Source: Solirubrobacterales bacterium (GTDB lineage: Bacteria; Actinomycetota; Thermoleophilia; Solirubrobacterales; 70-9). From it: a stretch of DNA of 5,596 nucleotides. The DNA lies in assembly GCA_013694825.1 (NCBI GenBank), contig JACDBR010000004.1, forward strand, positions 1 through 5,596. Direction: 5' to 3'. The position numbers were made by a program, and so were the translations under genes. Positions 1-4,622 of this stretch are shown here, one piece after another. Under the pieces are notes generated by a model. It was given only the letters and a program-made list of their open reading frames with translations, was not told where the DNA came from and ran no database searches. Position 1 is the first letter of the stretch. Every line of letters begins with the position of its first letter.

Positions 1-1
1 C

Positions 2-376
2 CGCACCCTCGCCGGCGCGACGCGCGCGCGCGTTCGGGCGCGAGCGGCGACGGCCGCGATCGACGTCGCACAGTCCTCGCTCGACCTCCAGCTTCGCCAC
101 CGCCCCCAGACCGAGATCGATCTCGCCCGCTTCGAGCTCTGGGTCCGCCAGGTCATCGTCGACGAGGCGGCCGGAGACATCGGCGGAGTGAGGGGCGACA
201 TCGCGACGCTGGAGTGGATCCGCGACCGATTCTCGGCCGCGCTCGACCCAGCGGGCCTGACCAGGATCGACGCGCACCTCGTCGTGCTGCGGGAGAGCCT
301 GGTCGATCAGGATCTCGGCGCGATCGCCGGCGAAGCGGCAAGTCTGCTCAGGACCCTCGATCGCGTCGACGGCTGA
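2..376 (+). CDS. C-terminal part of an unrecognised all-helical protein (5' end outside window)
   Basis: The frame is open from the left edge to the TGA at 374-376, giving 124 visible residues; the true start lies outside the window. I do not recognise the family. The visible part is rich in Ala, Leu, Arg, Asp and Glu with almost no Pro or Gly clusters, and reads as four or five amphipathic helices (for example LDLQLRHRP, DLARFELWVRQVIVDEAAGD and IATLEWIRDRFSAAL), so an all-alpha helical bundle is likely. No transmembrane segment, Cys pair or catalytic motif is visible. Third codon positions are strongly G/C throughout, which supports real coding. It ends about 70 bases before the Shine-Dalgarno of the methyltransferase on the same strand, and a GC palindrome lies just after its stop. 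It could be the tail of a secreted or metal-associated helical protein, but nothing seen here proves that. Confidence 0.7.
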   Translation, partial: RTLAGATRARVRARAATAAIDVAQSSLDLQLRHRPQTEIDLARFELWVRQVIVDEAAGDIGGVRGDIATLEWIRDRFSAALDPAGLTRIDAHLVVLRESLVDQDLGAIAGEAASLLRTLDRVDG

Positions 377-380
377 AACC

Positions 381-396
381 GGCCGCCCGGGCGGTC
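381..396. repeat. GC-rich palindrome after the first gene
   Basis: A perfect 12-base palindrome, CCGCCCGGGCGG at 383-394, is extended by one wobble pair and one G-C pair to 381-396. It begins 4 bases after the stop of the helical protein. It could form a hairpin in the 3' end of that transcript, but no T-run follows, so it is not a classical intrinsic terminator. In DNA this GC-rich a short palindrome may also be chance. Confidence 0.3.
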
Positions 397-415
397 CCGA
401 CGACCGGCGGGCCGC

Positions 416-451
416 TAGCGTCATCGGCGAACGATCAAAGGAGACGGCATC
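416..451 (+). promoter_or_regulatory. Shine-Dalgarno with ATC candidate start, and possible -10 box, before the methyltransferase
   Basis: AAAGGAG at 437-443 is the strongest ribosome-binding sequence in the window. Five bases after it comes ATC (449-451), exactly in frame with the methyltransferase, with no stop between there and 593. There is no ATG, GTG or TTG in that frame between 419 and 593. A TAGCGT at 416-421 fits a TANNNT -10 box and would put the transcript start near 428, with a leader of about 20 bases. No good -35 is seen. The Shine-Dalgarno is clear; the promoter box is only a possibility. Confidence 0.5.
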
Positions 452-592
452 GCCGCGAACGCCGATTCAACGTCAGCGCAACAGACTCCCGGGCCGGAAG
501 AAGCTGAGGCCGCTCTCGGCGAGCAGACCGGCGCGGGTCAGGACCTGGCGCCCGTCGAGATCCCGCCCGAACCAACCGCCGCTGAGCGTCAG

Positions 593-1336
593 GTGGCCGA
601 TCTGGTCCAGATCGAGGCGGAGCCCGCGACGGCGAGAGCAGTTCTCGAGCGTGTCCCGCTCTGGTTCCACACCTTCTCTCTGAACCGCTCGAGCGAGCTC
701 TACACCCCCGGCGTCGCCCGTGACCACCGCTACCGGATCCCGGCCCTCCCCGAGGACTTCGGCGGCATGAGCGTGCTCGACATCGGCGCCTTCGACGGCT
801 TCTACGCGTTCCTCGCCGAGTCGCGCGGGGCGGATCGGGTCGTCGCCGTCGACAACGAGCAGTACAGGGAGTGGGTCAGCTCGCGCTGGGGGGTCGAGCT
901 CGAGGGAGGCGAGGGGTTCGCCGCAATCCGGGAGCTGCTCGACTCGGACGTCGACTACCGCCGCCTCGATGCATTCGACCTCGATGAGCTCGATGAGACC
1001 TTCGATCTCGTCCTCTGCTTCGGGATCCTGCACCGGGTGGAGAATCCGCTCGGGCTGCTGAAGGTCCTTCGGCGACGGCTCGCGGCTGGCGGACGGGTGC
1101 TGGTCGAGACTCACGGGCCAGCGGATCCGGCTCTCGATGCCTCGGCGGCGGTCCACATCCCCGAGGCGGGGGAGGTCTACGCCCGTGATGATTTCGTCTA
1201 CTGGGGCTTCACCCCCGCGGGCTTGGACGCGATGGCTCGCCACGCGGGCTTCGAGGGCTTCGGGTTGCTCGACGCGCCAATGATCGACGGCCATCGGCGG
1301 GTGATCGGGGAGCTACACACGCGCCCACTCGACTGA
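593..1336 (+). CDS. class I SAM-dependent methyltransferase (CmoB/DUF1698-like core)
   Basis: This protein has 247 residues if started at GTG 593. The Rossmann methyltransferase signature is clear: motif I VLDIGAFDGFYAF at residues 61-73 (SAM-binding loop), acidic residue D87 at the end of the second strand (VVAVDNEQ), motif IV FDLVLCFGILHRVENP at 137-152, and GGRVLVETHG at 166-175. The stretch GFAAIRELLD followed by FGILHRVENPLGLL resembles the CmoB/DUF1698 group, which act on tRNA wobble uridine or small molecules; the substrate here cannot be told. The C-terminus (DFVYWGFTPAGL and DGHRRVIG) looks like a lid or substrate region. No signal or membrane segment is present, so it should be cytosolic. 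The GTG at 593 has no good Shine-Dalgarno, whereas an excellent one sits at 437-443 before an in-frame ATC at 449. The real protein may therefore be 48 residues longer, with an acidic, Pro/Gln-rich N-terminal tail. Confidence 0.85.
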   Translation: MADLVQIEAEPATARAVLERVPLWFHTFSLNRSSELYTPGVARDHRYRIPALPEDFGGMSVLDIGAFDGFYAFLAESRGADRVVAVDNEQYREWVSSRWGVELEGGEGFAAIRELLDSDVDYRRLDAFDLDELDETFDLVLCFGILHRVENPLGLLKVLRRRLAAGGRVLVETHGPADPALDASAAVHIPEAGEVYARDDFVYWGFTPAGLDAMARHAGFEGFGLLDAPMIDGHRRVIGELHTRPLD

Positions 1337-1444
1337 TCGCTCGGCCCACGGCGGTACGAGCGAAGGGTTCGTTCACGCCAGCAATACATCAGCTACGCAG
1401 GGCATTAACAGGTCCGAGCGGGTTTCGTGATCCCATCTGAGTAG
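1337..1444. other. intergenic region between methyltransferase and GDPD, with a weak hairpin
   Basis: This 108-base gap separates two genes on the same strand. GAGCGAA (1358-1364) and TTCGTTC (1368-1374) can pair through seven positions, one of them a G-T wobble, around a GGG loop. No T-run follows, so termination is uncertain. I see no TANNNT box at leaderless distance and no strong Shine-Dalgarno before the next gene. A TAG at 1442-1444 directly abuts its ATG, so that gene cannot start further upstream in frame. Confidence 0.35.
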
Positions 1445-2209
1445 ATGGAGACCGCCTCGGCGCTGCCCCCGCTATACGCCCACCGGCTCGGTCGCCACTA
1501 CGGTCCCGACTCTTCCGCGGCCGCGCTTCGGCACACTCTGACTGGCCCGGTGGAGGGGCTCGAGACCGACGTCTGCCTGACGGCGGACGGTCGGCTGGTC
1601 CTGTTGCACGACCCCCTGCTCACGCTCGGAACGACCCTCGATGGCTGGGCACACCAGAGGACCGCCGCAGAGATCCGATCGGCGCTCATCCGTGACTCCT
1701 CGGGAGCGCCGACGGCCGAGCACCCGCTCCTCCTGGATGAGCTGATCGAGCTCGTGCCCGAGACGGTTCGCGTCCAGCTCGAGGTCAAGGCGCACGCCGA
1801 TCCCGCCCTCGCTCGGCGCACCGCCGAGGCCCTCAGCGAGCGGCTTCGGGATGAGCCGATCCGCGATCGGGTCGAGGTGATCAGCTTTCATGGCGAGGCC
1901 TGCGCCCTCGCCGCAGCGGAAGGGATCTCATCCCGGCTCGTGATCTGGGCCGACTATGCGCCGGAGGCGCTCGCCTCGTGGGCTCTTCGCACGGGCGTGG
2001 GCGGAATCTCGGTCGAGCACTTCCTTCTCACCCAGCGGCTGGTCGGGATGATGCGTGGCGCCGGGCTGAGCGTCAACGCCGGCACCGTCAACCACCCGGA
2101 GATCCTGAGCCGAGTCCTCGAGTTCGCTCCCGACGCGATCGGCACCGATCGACCGCACGAGCTCCGCGCCGGCGCCCGGACTGCCTCGGCGTTGACGCTC
2201 AGCCCTTAG
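1445..2209 (+). CDS. glycerophosphodiester phosphodiesterase (GDPD family)
   Basis: This 254-residue protein belongs to the GDPD TIM-barrel family, which hydrolyses glycerophosphodiesters to glycerol 3-phosphate and an alcohol. The expected residues are present in order: AHR at 12-14 (catalytic H13), the metal ligands in GLETDVCLTADG (E40, D42), the second catalytic His in LLHDP (H55), a third metal ligand in QLEVK (E113), SFH at 147-149, the TVN of NAGTVN near 214-216, and the closing GTDRP at 233-237. The spacing H13-E40-D42-H55-E113 matches bacterial GDPDs. The usual HRG...PENT signature is altered to HRLG...PDSS, so it is a divergent but probably active member. There is no signal peptide, so it probably acts in the cytosol on lipid-derived diesters. 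ATG 1445 follows an in-frame TAG directly, which fixes the upstream limit; the ribosome-binding site is weak. It converges with the metallopeptidase gene, leaving a 21-base gap. Confidence 0.92.
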   Translation: METASALPPLYAHRLGRHYGPDSSAAALRHTLTGPVEGLETDVCLTADGRLVLLHDPLLTLGTTLDGWAHQRTAAEIRSALIRDSSGAPTAEHPLLLDELIELVPETVRVQLEVKAHADPALARRTAEALSERLRDEPIRDRVEVISFHGEACALAAAEGISSRLVIWADYAPEALASWALRTGVGGISVEHFLLTQRLVGMMRGAGLSVNAGTVNHPEILSRVLEFAPDAIGTDRPHELRAGARTASALTLSP

Positions 2210-2230
2210 CGGGTCGGCCGCGCGCCATCC

Positions 2231-2803
2231 TCAAAGGCCGAGGTCGCGCACCCCGCGCTCATCCCAGCCCAAGTGGTGTGCCAGCTCGTGGCGCACCGTG
2301 CGCTCGACCTGGGCCCGCAGCAACTCGGGGTCGTGGCCGAAGTCCCGCTCCAGCGTGTCCTGGTAGATGACGATGCGGTCCGGATAGATGTCGCGGGCAA
2401 TGGTGCCGCCGACGTAATGGCCGTAGGCACGATGCTCGTGCCCGCGGGCGGAGACCGTGACGGGAGTGCGCTCGAGCACCTCGCGGAACCGTTCCGGCAG
2501 GTCGTCGAGCGCCTGCATCACCAGCTCGTCGAACTCGCTGGGCGGCTGGTCGGGGGGCGGTAGCGAGGCGAGAGCCTCGCTGCGGTCGACCCGCCGCTGG
2601 AACTCGGGCTCCGGCTCCTCCTTGCCGATCAACGCGACGGTCACCCAGGCGGTGACGAGCACGATCGCGAGGGCGCCCACCAGCAGCGAGAGCAGGTCAC
2701 CCAGCCCGCCGAACGACGGGGGGTTGACGAGCAGGAAGACGAGCCCGGTGATGAAGGTGATCAACGCGGCCGCCCGCAGCGGTGGGCCGATGGCCTCCCT
2801 CAT
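2231..2803 (-). CDS. membrane-anchored minimal zinc metallopeptidase (zincin-like family)
   Basis: This 190-residue protein has two parts. Residues about 10-28 and 36-59 are hydrophobic and should form two transmembrane helices. They are followed by a charged, Pro-rich linker (KEEPEPE and LPPPDQPP) to about residue 90. The remaining 100 residues match the short bacterial metallopeptidase family (minimal zincins, DUF1025/PF06262 type): FDELVMQALDDLPERF, a central strand region with DRIVIYQDTLERDF, and the zinc motif HELAHHLGWDE at 172-182. The two histidines and E173 form the HExxH site, and H177 or the acidic D181/E182 may add a third ligand. Many family members lack a membrane anchor, so the N-terminal pair of helices is notable. 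With two helices both termini lie on one side, most likely the cytosol. The start at 2803 fits a leaderless promoter (TAACCT seven bases upstream). The substrate is unknown. Confidence 0.88.
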   Translation of the reverse strand: MREAIGPPLRAAALITFITGLVFLLVNPPSFGGLGDLLSLLVGALAIVLVTAWVTVALIGKEEPEPEFQRRVDRSEALASLPPPDQPPSEFDELVMQALDDLPERFREVLERTPVTVSARGHEHRAYGHYVGGTIARDIYPDRIVIYQDTLERDFGHDPELLRAQVERTVRHELAHHLGWDERGVRDLGL

Positions 2804-2816
2804 GCGATCCAGGTTA
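2804..2816 (-). promoter_or_regulatory. leaderless-type -10 box of the metallopeptidase gene
   Basis: Read on the minus strand, TAACCT (2816 to 2811) lies seven bases before the ATG at 2803. A TANNNT hexamer at this distance places the transcript start on or next to the A of the start codon, the usual layout of leaderless actinobacterial genes. No Shine-Dalgarno is present, which agrees. No clear -35 hexamer is seen at 16-18 bases. Confidence 0.5.
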
Positions 2817-2895
2817 GAGCGATCGAGATGCCGTGGACGCCCAACGACCTCTCGGGGGGAATGCAGCTAGCGGCGGCGGATGATCTTGAACGCCC

Positions 2896-3128
2896 GTGAC
2901 GCCGACGGGCCCCTCCAACTACGGCGCCGAGTCGGTCACGAAGCTCGGCCAGCTGCTGAGGATGGCCGAGCGCACAGCGATCCTCGGCAGCGTCGATCAA
3001 CACCGGAGCCCGACGGAATGGACGAAGTCAGAGCGGCGATCAACCTGCTCACCGACGCGATGAACTCGCATTTCGCCTACGAGGAGCGCGAGCTGATCGA
3101 GCCCCTCGCGCGGCTGCGGTTCTACTGA
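2896..3128 (+). pseudogene. frame-broken hemerythrin-like fragment
   Basis: The last 36 residues (from ATG 3018 to TGA 3126-3128) end in a helix pair with SHFAYEEREL followed by IEPLARLRFY, which resembles the final helix of actinobacterial HHE hemerythrin domains, where a His and a Glu of H..xYEE bind the di-iron site. A full domain needs about 120 residues, so this piece alone cannot fold as one. Just upstream, from GTG 2896 to about 3010, a different frame (YGAESVTKLGQLL, then AERTAILGSVDQHR) has almost only G/C third positions. The G/C third-position signal then jumps to the frame of the hemerythrin-like end between about 3000 and 3018. This suggests one gene of about 78 codons with a one-base loss, possibly itself truncated at the N-terminus. 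A GGAG at 3005-3008 before ATG 3018 could allow expression of the short piece. The upstream part is not recognised, so its link to hemerythrin is inference. Confidence 0.45.
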
Positions 3129-3184
3129 GTCCCTCCACCGCCATCGTCTCGAGAGCCGAGGCGTCAACGATGCTGTTTCCGGTC

Positions 3185-3196
3185 TAGGCTGAACGC
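3185..3196 (+). promoter_or_regulatory. leaderless-type -10 box of the OsmC gene
   Basis: TAGGCT at 3185-3190 is followed by six bases and then ATG 3197. This is the TANNNT-to-start spacing expected of a leaderless transcript. No Shine-Dalgarno precedes the ATG. GTCAAC near 3163-3168 is the only weak -35 candidate. Confidence 0.5.
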
Positions 3197-3712
3197 ATGA
3201 GCACCTCGACCGGCGCCGACGAGCTGCGCAGGCTCCAGCAGCCCTTGAAGAGGCGGTATCAAAGCGAAGCTGACGCCGCTCTGGTCACCCTCGCGGCGGA
3301 CGGCGACCTCGACGAGGGACTGACTTGCACGGTTCAGACAGGGCAAGCCCTGGTCAGGGCCGGGCTCCACCCTGGGACGGGCGGCGACGGCACCTCCGCC
3401 TGCTCGGGTGACATGTTGCTTCAGGCGCTCGTTGCGTGTGCCGGGGTGACGATGCGTGCGGTCGCGACCTCGATGGGTATCTCGGTCGGCGGATCAGTCC
3501 ACGCGGAGGGCGACCTGGACTGGCGAGGAACGCTGGCGGTAGACCGGGAGACGCCGATCGGCTTCAGCGAGATCCGCCTCCGGTTCGACCTCGAGTCCGA
3601 CGCAGGCGACGAGGAACTCGCCACGTTGGAGCGCCTTACCGAGCGCTACTGCGTCGTCTTTCAGACGCTGGCCCAGTCGCCGACGCTCTCGGTCTCGCGC
3701 AAGCGCCTCTAG
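3197..3712 (+). CDS. OsmC/Ohr family protein (probable thiol peroxidase)
   Basis: This 171-residue protein has the OsmC fold markers. SACSGDMLLQALVACAGVTM (residues 67-86) carries the first catalytic-type cysteine C81 at the start of the long central helix. ERYCVVFQTL (149-158) carries the second, C152. Two cysteines about 70 residues apart are the reactive pair that reduces organic hydroperoxides in OsmC and Ohr proteins. Two further cysteines, C44 and C69, are not part of that pair. The strand-rich middle (GDLDWRGTLAV and FSEIRLRFDLES) fits the domain's half-barrel. The N-terminal 25 residues are charged, with no signal peptide, so it is cytosolic. The start is supported by a leaderless-type promoter. 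It sits alone between a hemerythrin-like remnant and a convergent secreted-protein gene. It is a general OsmC-family member; whether its substrate is an organic peroxide or another electrophile cannot be read from sequence. Confidence 0.9.
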   Translation: MSTSTGADELRRLQQPLKRRYQSEADAALVTLAADGDLDEGLTCTVQTGQALVRAGLHPGTGGDGTSACSGDMLLQALVACAGVTMRAVATSMGISVGGSVHAEGDLDWRGTLAVDRETPIGFSEIRLRFDLESDAGDEELATLERLTERYCVVFQTLAQSPTLSVSRKRL

Positions 3713-3745
3713 CTCCCCGTCCGCTTGACCCAGCCGGCTAGGCGT

Positions 3746-3761
3746 GCTCGGCGCGCCGTGC
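3746..3761. repeat. imperfect palindrome between two convergent genes
   Basis: CGGCGCGCCG at 3749-3758 is a perfect 10-base palindrome. After one T-T mismatch it gains two further pairs, giving 3746-3761. It lies between the stop of the OsmC gene and the stop of the oppositely oriented exported-protein gene, where a shared transcription end is expected. No T-run follows on either strand, so intrinsic termination is doubtful. Confidence 0.25.
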
Positions 3762-3778
3762 GAAGTGGTGAACCCCGG

Positions 3779-4307
3779 TCATCCGTAGTCAGATTTGACC
3801 GTGAGGTCGTCGGAGACGGCCCGTCGGCACCTATGAGCGTGGCCGCGCCGCGAGATCGTGCGCCGGGCCGCCCTGGCGAAGAAGGTGTGGGTTCCGGGGT
3901 GGTCGACGACGACGATCCAGCGCCCGTCGGCGTCGGGACCTCGTCTTCCCGACGAGCTCGGGTTGGGTTCCGGCGTGGTCGGCCCGAGCCCTCATCGGAG
4001 GCGTGGGATTGCGGTCAAAGACCCTGACGGTGCGATGGCGCTGACAAGCCGCCTGGGCTGAGCGGACGCGGCCGTAGAAGCAGTCCTCGTGCCCGGTTGG
4101 ATCGTCGCACCTCGAAGCGCCGCTATTCGGGTCCGCGGCGTCGTAGAAGCGAATCGTGACCGTCGACGGATAGCTCATCTCGTGCGCCGTGGCCAGACCG
4201 GCACCGACAAAGACAGCGACTCCAGCCAATGCAAGCGCCGCGAGCGCTCGGCGAAATCCGCCCCTGGACTGCGGCGCGCCGGCAACGCGCGAGACCCCTC
4301 GATTCAT
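3779..4307 (-). pseudogene. secreted small Cys-containing protein, broken by a +1 frameshift
   Basis: Reading from ATG 4307, a signal peptide is obvious: an Arg-rich start, a hydrophobic core (ALAALALAGVAVFVGAGLA, residues 21-39) and a likely cleavage at ATA|HE (41/42). The mature part begins HEMSYPSTVTIRFYD and continues with three cysteines (C67, C76, C88) and RTVRVFDRN. Near 3930-3948 the frame breaks. The starting frame becomes an Arg-rich run ending at 3831. A frame one base further on reads DADGRWIVVVDHPGTHTFFA, then HAHRCRRAVSDDLTV, and stops at 3779-3781, with strong G/C third positions. Joined, the protein would have about 175 residues with four cysteines. It resembles small exported beta-sandwich (prealbumin/carboxypeptidase-regulatory-like) proteins common in soil actinobacteria, whose pattern is T-V-x-V-F ... 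LVG..RTD..GRW ... C. The function is unknown. Either the gene is decayed or the sequence carries a one-base error. Confidence 0.72.
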
Positions 4308-4389
4308 CGAACGAACTGCTTCATCGGCCTGCCTGCCTCAAGGGTAGATCATCACGAGGCGCGCGGCCCAGGTCGCTAGGTTGGGCGGG
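4308..4389. promoter_or_regulatory. divergent promoter region with two TANNNT boxes
   Basis: This 82-base gap separates two divergent genes. On the plus strand TAGGTT (4377-4382) is followed by GGGCGGG and ATG 4390, again the leaderless spacing of seven bases. On the minus strand TACCCT (4346 to 4341) would start a transcript near 4334 and leave a leader of roughly 27 bases before ATG 4307. That leader contains a seven-codon reading frame, ATG at 4324 to TGA at 4304, whose stop overlaps the start of the exported-protein gene as ATGA. No convincing -35 boxes are seen. The plus-strand box is better supported than the minus-strand one. Confidence 0.45.
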
Positions 4390-4602
4390 ATGGACCGCGA
4401 GTCCCGCAAAGATGATCCTGGGTCGACTACCCAGGAGCTCAAGCTAGAGCAGGCGAAGCGAGAGAGCGAGGAGCAACGCCGGCTAGCCGAGTCCGAGCAG
4501 CCGGGCGAGGCTGCGCAGCACGAGCGACGCAGTGACAAGGCCGCTTACCTGAAGCAGAAGCTCGCCGAGCGCGAGCGGTCCGAGGCGCGAACCCGAGACT
4601 GA
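4390..4602 (+). CDS. small highly charged coiled-coil protein, function unknown
   Basis: This 70-residue protein consists almost entirely of charged and polar residues (Glu, Arg, Lys, Gln, Asp, Ser). Heptad-like helices are visible at residues about 16-37 (ELKLEQAKRESEEQRRLAES) and 46-66 (DKAAYLKQKLAERERSEAR), separated by a short Pro/Gly break (EQPGEAAQ). There is no membrane segment, Cys or known binding motif. It should be a cytosolic helical hairpin or coiled coil. I do not recognise a named family. The ATG at 4390 is chosen because TAGGTT lies seven bases before it, typical of leaderless genes; an in-frame TTG at 4381 overlaps that box and is less likely. It is divergent from the exported-protein gene and converges with the regulator-like gene 20 bases beyond its stop. 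G/C third positions and an unbroken frame support coding, though Arg/Glu-rich frames also arise by chance in such DNA. Confidence 0.65.
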   Translation: MDRESRKDDPGSTTQELKLEQAKRESEEQRRLAESEQPGEAAQHERRSDKAAYLKQKLAERERSEARTRD

Positions 4603-4622
4603 CCGCCGCTGAGGCTGGCCAC

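Noticed and set aside
214..507. Plus-strand frame overlapping the first gene and the intergenic gap
   Set aside because: The translation is an Arg/Pro-rich string, poor in G/C third positions, overlapping a better frame.
473..1294. A 273-residue open frame on the minus strand opposite the methyltransferase
   Set aside because: It is antisense to a gene with clear SAM-binding motifs. Its translation shows no domain, and long antisense frames are expected in high-GC coding DNA.
1358..1374. Hairpin after the methyltransferase as an intrinsic terminator
   Set aside because: The stem is only seven pairs, includes a wobble pair, and no T-run follows.
2800..3003. Minus-strand frame of 67 codons whose stop overlaps the metallopeptidase start as ATGA
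   Set aside because: The overlap looks operon-like, but the frame covers the leaderless promoter of the next gene, has weak third-position bias in its second half, and is opposite the better coding signal at 2896-3010.
3725..4027. Plus-strand frame of 100 codons opposite the exported-protein gene
   Set aside because: It is Arg/Gly/Pro-rich without motifs, and the opposite strand has a clear signal peptide and G/C third-position pattern.
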